DNA of 64,000 nucleotides. Origin: Nansenia antarctica. Lineage: Eukaryota; Chordata; Actinopteri; Argentiniformes; Microstomatidae. Under the pieces are notes generated by a model that searched no databases, had not been told where the DNA came from, and worked only from the letters and a program-made list of their open reading frames with translations. Positions 1 to 10,150 of this stretch are shown here, in pieces. Position 1 is the stretch's first letter, and each line of letters starts with the position of its first letter. The position numbers and the translations under genes were made by a program. The DNA is taken from contig OZ022339.1 of the NCBI GenBank assembly GCA_963989245.1, forward strand, positions 55,779,295-55,843,294. The letters are read 5' to 3'.

Positions 1-367
1 GTAAAGCACAAACTCCAGGTTCAAACAACGGCTTTGAGAGAGAGTGTATGCATCCTTAAAAAGGGGAAATAATCAACTGTATACAGTAAATCAGTAAAAA
101 TGGCAAAATATCATGTGAGCAATCTGTATAATGTCTGTATAGTAATAACATGAAACATCCACATCCATTTCCCACTGATACTTTCAAAAAACTGGTTCTC
201 AGTCTGCTGGTTCCAGTGCCATCTACAGTAAGGGAAATAAGTATTCAACACATCAACAATTTTTTTCAACAATCTGGGATTAACCATTCAATATATTTAT
301 TCAATATATTTCCACTACAGATATTCAAATGAAATTTAGACCAGATATTGGTATTTACTCAATAAAA
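1..367. other. Non-coding, likely ubr7 intron sequence
   Basis: No exon is recognisable here. Positions 121-165 are repeated in direct orientation, with few differences, at about 903-947 inside the adjacent Tc1-like element, so part of this stretch is probably transposon-derived. The missing 3' exons of ubr7 were looked for in positions 1-2000 on the minus strand, using the expected conserved C-terminal block, and not found. Confidence 0.5.
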
Positions 368-1060
368 CTAAACAGTCAAAGAAATTGTAACATTCCAATC
401 GATCATGTGCAATAAAGTGGAATGACACAGGAAAAACGTATTGACACAGTAAGAAAAGCACTAAAGCAGCTTATGCCACTAATGAGTTCTCCTACCTGTG
501 CTAATTAGTGCATGTTGCAAACAAGCTGTCCTGCCAGAAACATCCCATGGTGGATAGAGGCAAAGAGCTCTCCCAAGACCTTCCCAACAAGACTGTTGGG
601 CAGCATAGTAATGGCACTGGTTACCAACGTATTTCTCAACTCCTTAATGTTCCTATAAGCATTGAGGCCATTATCCACAAGTAGAGGGAACATCAATCGA
701 CCATCAGGCCACCAGCCACGCAAAGGAGCTCATCGCAAGATTTCTGACCCGGCAGTCAGAAAGTTAGTCAGAAGAGTAGCCAGAAAAGGCATGTTGAAGC
801 TCATTTGGAGAAGCCTGTAGATTACTGCGAGAATGTAGTCTGGTCCCAACCCGGGACCACCAGTGATTTTCGCCGTTCATACATGAGCTAAATGCCCTAA
901 GCAATCTGTATAATGCCTGTATAGTAATAACATGAAACAGCCAGGGCACATCCAGAACTCATTAGTGGCATAAGGTAGCTCTTACTGTGTAAATACTTTT
1001 TTCCTGTGTCATTCCACTTTATTGCACATGATGGATTGGAATGTTACAATTTCTTTGCCC
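368..1060 (+). mobile_element. Tc1-like transposon remnant with long inverted termini
   Basis: About 115 bp at 372-490 (starting with CAAAGAAATTGTAACATTCC) is matched on the opposite strand at about 945-1058, so the element is bounded by long inverted repeats. The interior on the plus strand, about 595-790, reads like the N-terminal helix-turn-helix region of a Tc1-like transposase: a GTGYQRISQLLNV stretch, then RKISDPAVRKLVRRVARK. The frame is interrupted and the DDE catalytic part is absent. It is an internally deleted, non-autonomous copy. Confidence 0.7.
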
Positions 1061-2001
1061 TTTCCCATGTTGCACCTTTACAAACATGCAATGGCATTCC
1101 CGGGTTAGCACAAGTAGTCCAGTAGTGCAGCAGATGGCGCTAATGCAACATGAGGCCGGATGTACCCAGAGAACAACAACAACAACAAACGCGCTTCAAC
1201 CCTCTGGCCTTCGACACCGCCTAGCAAGTCGCCATGTTCAGGCTAATGTTGATACACCTGCATGTATTACTAGCTAATCAGCTCGTTAGCTACCAGCTAG
1301 CTAGCTCACTATCAACAAACCTAAACATGATTAACAATAGTAACCCACAAACAACAAATTGACAATTAACTAACCTGTACGACTGACAATGAAAACGTGA
1401 ACAAGTCTTGCGTCAGACATACATAACCCTTTACGTGCCGTTCCAGGCAATGTTCATGCTTCTGTTCACAACTAAGCCTTCCCTGCATTTTCCATGGAAT
1501 TACACATGGTCTTGACCAGGTAAATTACCTGAGCAGATTGCCCTTGAAATTCTGTTTTCACATGCCCCTTACCAGGTAAATTCCATGGAATTTAATGGGA
1601 AAGCTCTTGTGTGAATGAGGTTTAAGTTTTAGGCAACAATACGACACGCCATGTTTGGAGGAGAAATGGCTCCGCATATGATCCTAAAAATAGGATCGGG
1701 CCCCTGGGAATCTTCAATATTTAAATACGTGTATGTCTGTGTTGAAGAATGGGCCAAAATCCCACTTGATCTCTGAGAGATTAGTTTGTTCGTACAGGAA
1801 GCCTCTTGAAGCTATCATTGGAAACAAAGGCTTGTTACAATTTCTTTATCTGTGTTGTTTTATTGAGTTAATACCAAAGTCTGGGCTAAATTCCAGGTGA
1901 ACAGTTGCAACGGAAATATGTTGAATAAAAAAATGGTTGAATACTTACTTTCCCCACTGTATTCTTCTCATAAGGATGAAGCTTGGTATCTCATGACTTA
2001 C
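1061..2001. other. Non-coding, probable ubr7 intron 7
   Basis: No gene or well-defined repeat is recognised. The stretch lies downstream, on the minus strand, of the donor after ubr7 exon 7. Short open frames here have no recognisable homology. Confidence 0.5.
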
Positions 2002-2132
2002 CTTCTCTTCTCCTCTGTTGTGGAGGCTCGTGGAGGCCTCGTCTGTTCTGTTGTTTCGTTCCTCATTGTGCTCCACTTCTATCGTCACCTCATCCTCTGC
2101 TCTGCACGGGCTGGCTTTGGCCACAGGGGGCA
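2002..2132 (-). CDS. ubr7: ubr7 coding exon 7 (acidic linker)
   Basis: The acceptor was chosen as TTTCGTCTTTCACACAG, because it has a good pyrimidine tract and is the only one of the candidates with a strong tract that continues the frame (VPPVAKASPCRAEDEVTIEV). Acceptors further upstream with a good tract lead to a TGA. The donor is AAG/GTAAGT. The linker is poorly conserved, so this exon rests on splice signals, phase and composition. Confidence 0.8.
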
Positions 2133-2993
2133 CTGTGTGAAAGACGAAACACACCTTGGAGCACCTGGTTCTGAGAGGTAAGCAGACTGTACATATGCCT
2201 AGAACAGGGGTGGCCACAGCCGCATGTGGCTCTTTGCCTGTCTGTGTGCGGCTCTTTAATCCATTCATTAAAAGTGCGTGGCTCACTCTCCGTGTCTCGA
2301 TAGATGTTGTTTTGGTATGGCAATCTATGGCACTCGCCATAGGCCTACCTGGCTTAAAAAAAAATCCCCAGAATCTGAAACACGTTGTGTCAACAGCTAG
2401 TTTACGTATGTCAACAATGTCTCTATTCTCAATAATTTCAGTAATAATTGTACCAAATTGGGGCCAGTAAAACTAACTTGTGTGTAAGTTATATGTGTGT
2501 GCAAGCATGTTTTGATATTGTCAGTCGTCTCACTTTTAGTAGGTGAGATGTAACAAAAATATGCCAGTGAAAAAAAGGAAAATGGACATAACAAGGAGCT
2601 TTTTTGGTCAAAGGGCAGCAGAGACACGTACAGGGACACAGGTGAGGTCTCATAAATCTAGCGTTTTAACAGTGCAGTTAATTTAGAGTTGAGAATAGCT
2701 AAATCTGTAATGTTTTGTTTCTAAGGAGATTGAACCAGTCTGCCTGCTAGGAAAGATGTAGATTACTACCCACATACTGTAGTTGTCTCCTTTATTCATT
2801 ACCTTAATGTCATATAAGTCAATTGTATAGAAACAACTCACCAAAATTGACTATTGCGCAACTTATTTGGAAAAAAAATCCACCGTGGGGGGTAACCCCC
2901 CCTCAACCCCCCCTCAACCCCCCCACTCAGACCTTGCCATACCATGTCTTTTGCTGAAATGACAACACTGGTCTCATAGCCTATTGGAAATGT

Positions 2994-3071
<78 letters not shown>

Positions 3072-6000
3072 AGTGACAGCTTTTGTGATGCATGTATGAT
3101 GTGGCTCTTTCTGGTACCCCAACTATTTTTTTGGGGCTCTAAGTCTCCGACCGGTTGGCCACCCCTGGCCTAGAAGATGGTGGAGTGGGAAACCTAATAT
3201 CTGACTGTCAAAGATACAACTACAGTTATACCCCCACTGAGGTCATTTGCTCACTTACTGCAGGTTTCAATATTGTTTGTGTTAAAATAAATGAATCTTT
3301 AAAAACACAGTTCTCAAAGAACCTAAGTAGAGTCTGTTGTCTGTTGTAAATTTGTTCACACTTTTTTTTCTTAGTTTGCAGCTATAGGGACATACCATGT
3401 AGGGACATGCCATGCATACCTATGAAAGTCACAAACTGTCAAATGTAAACATAGCTGGACCCACACCTCGTAATTTTTGGAGGCATGAAGCTGTGTTACA
3501 ATTAGTTTTGCTTGCAAAAGACTTGGAGAAGTAGCTCATCAAACAGTAAATCCCCTCCATTTTGGTTTACATTTAGAGGCTAGGAATGTGTCCTTTCAGG
3601 GCAGAGAGCAGGCCTACCTGCGAGGTGGGCCGCATACGTCCACAGGAAGGGGTTCTTGTTCATGCAGGACTCGCATACCATCTCCTGCAGCTCCATGCTC
3701 TCCGGCACAGGGCAACTCAGGTGCTGGAATGAAGGAGTAAAGGTTTTTACACACTGATGCGTTTTTTTCGTATGCGTATTTTTAAATCCGTCATCCGGAA
3801 GAAAAAAAAAATGCACAGAGACCTTGCACACTGACCTCCGATGCGTTTTATTATTATATTGACGTTGAGAAATGTCGCAATATGCACTCTACATTCTAAA
3901 TGCTTGATTTAGCAAAAGGTACAAACAAGTGAGAGCAATATAACAAAAAACAAATGGTAGACGACATCAGTCATTGCCTGCAAAGGATTCTCGACAAAGT
4001 ATTAAAAATGAGCATTTTATTTATGATTATGTTAATTTGTCCAATTACTTTTGAGCTCCTGAAAATAGGGGACTGTGTATAAAAAGTGTTGCCCCTTGAA
4101 TTAAAGCTGAAAGTATGCACTTCAATTACATCTCAATTGTTTCATTTTAAATCCATTGTGGTGGCGTACAGAGCCAAAATTATGGAAATCGTGTCACTGT
4201 CCAAATATTTACGGACCTAACTGTACTTCATATACTTTTGTAGTGTAGAGTCAAAAGAAGACAAAATGCTTCAGTGTCCCAATACTTACACAGGGCACTG
4301 TACAGGAAACCAATGTCACGTGAGCCTAGACTTTGACACGTGACACGGTACATTCCAGATACCTAAAGTCTGCCTAAATTATAGATGTCCAATATCATGT
4401 TGATGTGGATCCTGAAACATGAAGTACTTTCATTATAACAAGCAGAAATTGTATATCTGGAATAAGGCCTTACCCTGCCGTGAAGCCAATCTTCACACAC
4501 AACGCACTGAATCATCTCATCTTCAACCTGAGAAAAGATGCAGCTTTATTTTAAGTGCTGGATTGATTGTCTACTTCTGTTTCCATACCAATGTGCAATA
4601 CACTACACATTATCCCAATACTGTTTTTAGAGAAAAATCTGTTACCGGGTCATCTGGGTCTGGATATGGTCTGTTGCATGTGCAATACAGACCCAAGAAA
4701 TTGTGGCTGTATTTGTTCTCAGTGTTCAACGGATCTTTTTCCTAAAGTAAAGACAGATAAAACAGTCATATCAAGGCCATGGTCACCATGATGGTGTGGT
4801 ATTTTAGATATAGTTTGCTTCACATGCCTCCATAATGTTGCATAATTTAAAATAGCACAATTTCAATAAATATTGGAAAACATACTGAGTATAGCTTGCA
4901 CTCCATCTCTCCAAACTTGCTGTTTCCACAGTCGCAGCGGAAATTCCTATAAAAGATTTCAGAGAGCTCAGGGTCAAGTATGGACATCTTTTTAAACCAA
5001 CTGCATTACAGATAATGCTAGAGGGTTTATGATACAAACACTGAACAATAATCAAATACTACATGACAAACTCTGCATCACAACGTTATGGTAACTGCAC
5101 TGATTACGACTGCAAGCCATACAAGAGGCCTTGAAGACAGCATCACTCAGGTGGAGCTCTCCCCCATCCAGGACATCTCCTCCACAGCGGGATACGGGTG
5201 TTTACAGGTCGACATTTAGCCCCAACTCAGGATAACGCAGGTCACAAAAGCTGCTCACTTTTAGCCAGGTACCTGTGGCAACACATCTAACTAGGGATGT
5301 CCCGATCCCATTTTTTCACTACCGATACCGATACCTGGGCTTCAGGTATCTGCGATACCGATACTGATCCGATATTAGTATTTATTGTTTTACTCCTGAA
5401 TAATAACAAATACTTCCCCAGTATAGTCCACAACAACAGTTGGCTATTAAAGACTGCCAGCCTTTATTCAAGCAACAAAAACAGTACTCTGCAGTACTCA
5501 GTGACCAACTGGTTAAAACAATTTAAACAGCAGCATTCAGCATTGTAGGAAAAAAAAAGAGTTACGGTCTGATTTCTAGTTTTAGTGCCTTCAGGTTTGT
5601 ATTCTATTTATCTTCTCTTACAAATGGCAAATCAATTATAGGACCCTTTTTAAAAGTGTAGCCCGCTGGTGAGACCAGAAACCAGTCGCAGAATCGAAGG
5701 AGTGTCAACAATATCTGGTTTTCGTTTTTTGTACCCAGTCCATATAATAAAAAACAGTTTAACCATCACTAAATACTTATAATCTGTGGATTGGATTAAC
5801 TGTTCTCGTTTGTCGGAGGCTACCAGTAAGTGATAATGACTTGTAAACATACTCTCGTTTTAGGACGTGTTCAAAAGCAAGGACTGTGTGTTCATCTAGT
5901 TAAGATGGGAGTGGAGGTGAGGGAGCTGATGAACTGGGGCTGGGCTCCCAGAGAGGCAGCGCTAAACTGAAAACAGACGCGGAAACGGATGCATTCAGAA

Positions 6001-8315
6001 TGTAGTTATGTGTTTTTAGCATGTCCATGTTCTCTCAGTATGTTGTGATGATATAAAAACGCAGTTAGATGTTCCTAGCGATGTACCACTGTTAGCTGTT
6101 AGCCGCTAGCAGCGTTTGTTGTTGTGGTTTGGTCAGTCACTTTTCTCCTGTCGCATTCCCATTCGGTGCACCAACATTAAAATACTCGTGTCGTCTTGAA
6201 TTTCTTTCCGATTTCAATGTCTGACGCATCATTTGAAAGCTTACCATCTGTAGTTTCAGACTATGTAAATAACCGAAAAATTACTTAAGCAAATGGTTTA
6301 TGATTTCACCAGCTAGCATCATGACATTGTCAGACTCATTACACACAGGTAGTCAACTCTCATGCCCGTGACCACTGACTACTACTGTTGTCATCACGTG
6401 AGTGACACGCCGGATCGCGCACGCGGATCGCAGCCTATTTTCTTTCTGGTGCGATCTGCGATCCAGCATTCAGGACCAATATCGCAGCGATATCCGATAT
6501 CAATATCGGATCGGGACATCCCTACATCTAACCTCTAGCTTAAACCTGCTCCAAGACATCTATCCTCTAGCTCTACCCTGCTCCAGGACATCCAACCTTC
6601 TACCCGGCTCCAAGGCATCTAACCTCTAGCTCTACCTTGCTCCAAGGCATCTAACCTCTAGCTCTACCCTGCTCCAAGACATCTAACCTCCAGTTCTAAC
6701 CCTACTCCAGGGCATCTAACCGAGGACCATTCAGATCCCTCCCTAAAAAAAAAGCCATCCCCTCCATATTTCACAATGACTGATAGTAATACCTTATTTA
6801 TCAAATATAGTGTGTTAAAAAAAACACATCTAAATTATGGCTGGTTCATCTACCCCTCCGAATGGACTGAAAGAAATGACATTGTAGGAATGCATTTGAC
6901 ACTTCACATATGTAACAGGCTATGATGGTATAGTGAAATAAGCTATAAGGAAATGTATTGACAATGAAATAGGCAAGCTGGCAGTAATTGGTTATTGAAA
7001 CCAATCACTGTTTTCTGCATTGACAGGAGTGCTCGATTGGCTGAACAAAGCAAATGCATGCACAGTTATCTTCCCAAATCATGTCTGGGTTGAATTAGCA
7101 GCTGGTGCTGGAACAGTCTATCCTCAGGATATTGATGAATCTGAATGTCGATCTTATTGAAGCGGGCCATCTTTGAATAATGCCGATCATTCACAGTTTG
7201 TCTTGTGACATACTGTACCCCTCTGGTGAGATCACAGGAAAGCCCTTAACATCCAGCTAAAACCGTGAAATCTCACAACAACTTGCACCTTACTCGACAA
7301 CACACTTCTGCACCACTGTGCCGGCATTCTTCTTTCTACCTTGTGCTCTGCTGCTACTGTTATTATGTAATATACACACACAGTATTATACATGTATTAG
7401 ACATTGTTGTTATTGTACTGTTGTGCATTGTTTATTATAGTGTTTATTGTATTACTATTGTATTGTGTTACTATTGTTTTCGATGATGAGTTAGAATTGC
7501 ATTGTCGGTCATGCACACCCCTGAATCCCAGTACATGACCTAACCCTTAAGACAAACCTCAGGATGGACATACACTTTTGGATTCACATTAGAGCTTTAA
7601 ACAGGCCTAAACAAATCCCTGTTGAAATGAGTCTGAGCCCAACAATTTATGAAACACACCTTTTGGTATAGAGCTCAAAGAGGTCATGGCCTTCATGGCA
7701 TTTGTAGGAGCAGGCCAGACACACCCCAGCAGACTCTCCTCCCTGCGGTTGGCAGGTGGTGCAGGCATACAGGGCCTGTCGCTTTACATACCCCTGCAAC
7801 GACAAAACAAGATGATCCCTGGTACATCATTGATTGACATGTACAAAGGCAGTAAGGTAAATAATTACCATTCTGATTATAAACAGGTCGGGAATTGTGT
7901 CTACCATGACAACTCACTACAAATCAAATGAACAACAAGTTAAATTGATCAACACATACATGTCAACTTAATGGTGTTCAGGACGGATAAAGGTGCTCTT
8001 GATACTTGCCATTTGAGGTTAGCGGGCAACATCGATCTGAAGATAAGCATACAGCTGTACAACAATTTGGGAATAAGACAAGAGCTAAAAACGCCGTTGT
8101 TTTCCAGCAAAATATGGGAGCAGTTCCCATACCGATTGAGTGAGTCCGTTTATCTAAATAAATATAGAATATGCTAAATCACATACCTCAGGGTATGAAC
8201 ACTTCTCAGAATCGCTGCCACCTAAAACAGCAGATGCTTCGTTCTGTAACTCTTCATCTTCTTCCAAAACGTCAACTAAGGATACAGTTGTCTCGTCTCC
8301 CTCCACTGCCGCCAT
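2002..8315 (-). CDS. ubr7: UBR7, putative E3 ubiquitin ligase (N-recognin 7), 5' part of gene
   Basis: Seven coding exons on the minus strand join in frame to 237 codons: 8187-8315, 7660-7793, 4886-4946, 4646-4741, 4474-4527, 3618-3723 and 2002-2132. The start is the ATG at 8313-8315, followed by the characteristic VSLVDVLEEDEEL motif and LGGSDSEKCSY. Exons 2-3 encode the Cys/His-rich UBR box (ACTTC, CLACSYKCH, RNFRCDCGNSKF). Exons 4-6 encode the PHD-type finger (GLYCTCNRPYPDP, EMIQCVVCEDWLHGR, LQEMVCESCM, FLWTYAAHLA). Exon 7 is an acidic linker. In mammals UBR7 is a nuclear protein reported to ubiquitinate histone H2B Lys120. The human protein is 425 residues, so roughly the last 40 percent lies beyond the left edge. 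Every junction has GT-AG ends with consistent phase. No disabling change is seen. Confidence 0.95.
2205..3167. mobile_element. hAT-type non-autonomous DNA transposon in ubr7 intron 6
   Basis: The ends are inverted (CAGGGGTGGCCA at the left, its complement at the right) and flanked by a perfect 8-bp target-site duplication GCCTAGAA at 2197-2204 and 3168-3175. Both features are diagnostic of hAT transposition. The 963-bp body carries a C-rich stretch at about 2884-2930 and a (TG)n array, and encodes no transposase. Its inner edge is about 70 bp from the exon 7 acceptor. Confidence 0.93.
2995..3067. repeat. (TG)n microsatellite
   Basis: About 36 perfect TG units lie inside the hAT element. Confidence 0.98.
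3618..3723 (-). CDS. ubr7: ubr7 coding exon 6 (PHD end)
   Basis: The exon is 106 bp. It encodes LQEMVCESCMNKNPFLWTYA and ends one base into a codon before GTAGGC. It supplies the last zinc-binding cysteine pair. Confidence 0.93.
3826..3945. repeat. Dispersed repeat shared with the hAT at 46292-47517
   Basis: About 95 bp, including the stretch CAATATGCACTCTACATTCT, recurs with few differences at 47330-47424 within the right part of a hAT element. It is therefore probably a decayed fragment of that hAT family, here in ubr7 intron 5. Confidence 0.7.
4075..4306. mobile_element. Tc1/mariner terminal fragments
   Basis: Two abutting ends resemble fish Tc1-like termini. One finishes TGTCCAAATATTTACGGACC followed by TAACTG-TA near 4223. 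The other finishes with a CCCAATACTTACACAGGGCACTG-TA type sequence near 4304. No transposase frame is present. Confidence 0.45.
4474..4527 (-). CDS. ubr7: ubr7 coding exon 5 (PHD centre)
   Basis: The exon is 54 bp, phase 0. It encodes VEDEMIQCVVCEDWLHGR, the core of the PHD finger, between a TTTCTCAG acceptor and a GTAAGG donor. Confidence 0.94.
4646..4741 (-). CDS. ubr7: ubr7 coding exon 4 (PHD start)
   Basis: The exon is 96 bp, in phase 0 at both ends. It encodes NKYSHNFLGLYCTCNRPYP and the following acidic DPDDP, matching the start of the UBR7 PHD-like finger. Confidence 0.93.
4886..4946 (-). CDS. ubr7: ubr7 coding exon 3 (end of UBR box)
   Basis: The acceptor is TTTTATAG and the exon is 61 bp. 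It encodes RNFRCDCGNSKFGEMECKL, the final zinc-binding cysteines of the UBR box, and ends before GTATGT. Confidence 0.95.
5292..6524. mobile_element. hAT-type DNA transposon in ubr7 intron 2
   Basis: The terminal inverted repeat TAGGGATGTCCCGATC is present at both ends and flanked by a perfect 8-bp duplication CATCTAAC (5284-5291 and 6525-6532). Subterminal GATACCGATAC / GATATCCGATATC repeats are typical of hAT transposase-binding regions. No long transposase frame is seen in the 1233 bp, so this is a non-autonomous copy. Part of its interior (about 5740-5880) recurs inverted at about 57350-57490. Confidence 0.92.
6525..6725. repeat. Minisatellite of about 35 bp
   Basis: About six degenerate copies of a unit containing CATCTAACCTCTAGCTCTAC and CCTGCTCCAAGG directly abut the hAT above. 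The first CATCTAAC of the array served as that element's target site. Confidence 0.85.
6726..7659. other. Non-coding part of ubr7 intron 2
   Basis: AT-rich sequence with no gene recognised. The T/A-rich stretch 7340-7490, with repeated TATTGT motifs, may be a decayed retroelement tail, but no family could be assigned. Confidence 0.4.
7660..7793 (-). CDS. ubr7: ubr7 coding exon 2 (UBR box)
   Basis: The acceptor is TTGCAG. It encodes GYVKRQALYACTTC through the Cys pairs to FELYTK and ends two bases into an Arg codon before GTGTGT. It is 134 bp. Confidence 0.95.
8187..8315 (-). CDS. ubr7: ubr7 coding exon 1
   Basis: It encodes 43 residues from the ATG at 8315 and ends on a codon boundary (YPE) before a GTATGT donor. 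The sequence is nearly identical to the vertebrate UBR7 N terminus. Confidence 0.95.
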
Positions 8316-8894
8316 CCTGGGAATGAGAAGGTGAGTGTTACAAGTTCCTGTTCCAGGGCAACATGCACAGCGCGCAGGTGGAAACAACTAAAGGGTCGTA
8401 TCGGACTAGAGAAATTGCACCACAACTCTGTCTTAGGCAGAATAACAGGACTACACCGTTATCAAAGTGCTTCTTTTGTTTCTCAGTTGTTGGTCAGTGC
8501 GACGCGCGTTTTTGGTCAGATTATGAAACTCGATACGTCGTATCTCATTATGACAACTTCCGGTGTCCTTATGACAACTTCCGCGCGACTTCCACATGAC
8601 ATATTTGGCGGGAATTTCTGGAAATGTGTTTATTTGCTAATTTGCTACGCATTAAGCGAATAGGACGAAAATTATCTGTCATATCCATAAATACCTGAAA
8701 TACGAAAATGATCTATCTCATATTCATAGTTGATATAGCTGGAAATGCATAATGGGCTTGGCGATTTACGTGAATTTGTCTTCCTCAGCCACCGTAGTAG
8801 CGCGGTATGGTGACGTCGCGAACCAAATATGGTGTTGAAATCCTTTCAAACTACTTTAAGAAAGCCTCCGGCTACGGGTGGATATATTGGTCTA
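8316..8894. promoter_or_regulatory. Probable ubr7 5' region, half of a divergent ubr7/gon7 promoter
   Basis: GC-richer sequence upstream of the ubr7 ATG. It contains two copies of TTATGACAACTTCCG, each with an ETS-type CTTCCG core (8557-8563 and 8578-8584). A CRE-like TGACGTCG lies at 8811-8818. No TATA box is obvious. The motifs are seen directly; promoter activity is inferred from position between two divergent housekeeping genes. Confidence 0.5.
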
Positions 8895-9631
8895 CGTTCG
8901 GAATGGCATACTAGCATACTACTCATACTAGATATGACGTATTTTTAAGTTTGTGAGAGCACACGTTCACAGTATGCGAAATTTGAGTATGCAATAAATC
9001 TAGTATGTATACTAGAGTTTGCTGAATATTTGAGCATGCCATGACTGGACACTAGTGGGGTACTAAATCCCCCAAATGCATTGTGCGTCTCTTCAGTCTC
9101 GTCAAACTGCGTCATACAAACTCGTCATACAGCTGTTGTTTACAATGGTCTGAGAGCCTGGGGTCCGTTTCACTAAAGGTGGCTTAATATAGCGGCGCTA
9201 TAATTAAATGCGGCGCTCAGGGACCTCGAGATTGGTATTCAAGCCTCAGGTGATTCCTCGAATGAGGATCAGCCTTGTGTCATCAGTGTTCACAGAAGAC
9301 AGGCTTACAAATCTTCGATATGGGCGCGTGCACGCAGACATAAAAAGCCCTGAAGTGTCGATCTGTCGAAATGAAGATACTCCACTCTGCAGGGGTACTA
9401 CATTTGCGCAGCATTCCGAATTATTGATTTTTATGAAAACGGAAAAATAAGATGTAAAATAGTGCAATACTGCCGCAATTAACAAGGCGAGGGAAATGGT
9501 TTGGCAAGAAATTGCTGACCGATTAAATGCGTAGGTCATACTAGCCCCAGTTATTGTTATATGTTCATATTTTAATAAATGAATATTACTACTGTGGTGA
9601 TATCTGCAGCAGGCTACAAACCATCATATCG

Positions 9632-9715
9632 CCACAATGGCCTAGTGGTATTGACTGCTGCCATAGGATTTATTCGTCATTTTATATCAGTGGTTCGAAT
9701 CCCTCTACAGACGCA
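9632..9715 (+). repeat. tRNA-like sequence (SINE head or tRNA pseudogene)
   Basis: It contains a good A box (TGGCCTAGTGG, 9639-9649) and B box (GGTTCGAATCC, 9692-9702) at tRNA-like spacing. The acceptor and T stems do not pair, so a working tRNA is unlikely. Confidence 0.5.
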
Positions 9716-9887
9716 CTTTTTACTGCATTTCGTTGTCTGAATCTAATCTAAAATCTCATCTAAAAAAGTATTGTAGGCTATAAAATTATGGTGCAGGCTA
9801 ATTTACAAGAACTGACACGATTACAATGGTGTTTGAAACCTTTGCATGAAATCTTCGGTTAAATGTAAAAAAAAAAAAATGAATGAC

Positions 9888-9961
9888 TTAGTCAAGTCTC
9901 GAACTCGCAACCTTTGGAACTCGAGTCCGCAGCCTTAACCACTACGCCGGCCAGACCGCTG
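9888..9961 (-). repeat. Second tRNA-like sequence, opposite strand
   Basis: Read on the minus strand it has a GTAGTGGTTAAGGC A-box-like segment and a GAGTTCGAGAC B-box-like segment. It is probably a SINE head. Cloverleaf pairing was not confirmed. Confidence 0.4.
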
Positions 9962-10017
9962 TCATGACGGCAATGCAAGTTGAGACAATTACTTCTTTTT
10001 TTTTTTACACTCTTTTC

Positions 10018-10150
10018 TTTATCTATCTATCACACTTTCAAAATATCAAGTTATCTATCACACAATCAAACTATCTATCGATCGATCACACTTTCAAAAT
10101 ATCAAATTATCTATCTATCACACAGTCAAACTATCTAATCTATCTATCTC
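10018..10150. repeat. Degenerate (ATCT)n repeat
   Basis: CTATCTATCACAC-type units alternate with TTCAAAATATCAA. This is an imperfect tetranucleotide-derived array within the 2.2-kb element. Confidence 0.8.

Noticed and set aside
505..723. 72-codon minus-strand frame
   Set aside because: It is the shadow of the plus-strand Tc1-like transposase remnant in the same interval.
2133..2196. Upstream acceptors for ubr7 exon 7 (CTCTCAG near 2173 or AACCAG near 2167)
   Set aside because: Entering from exon 6 in its phase they reach a TGA within 30 codons; the CACACAG acceptor at 2133-2134 keeps the frame and has a better pyrimidine tract.
9632..9715. Functional tRNA gene
   Set aside because: A and B boxes are good, but the acceptor and T stems do not pair and no sensible anticodon arm was found; treated as a SINE or pseudogene.
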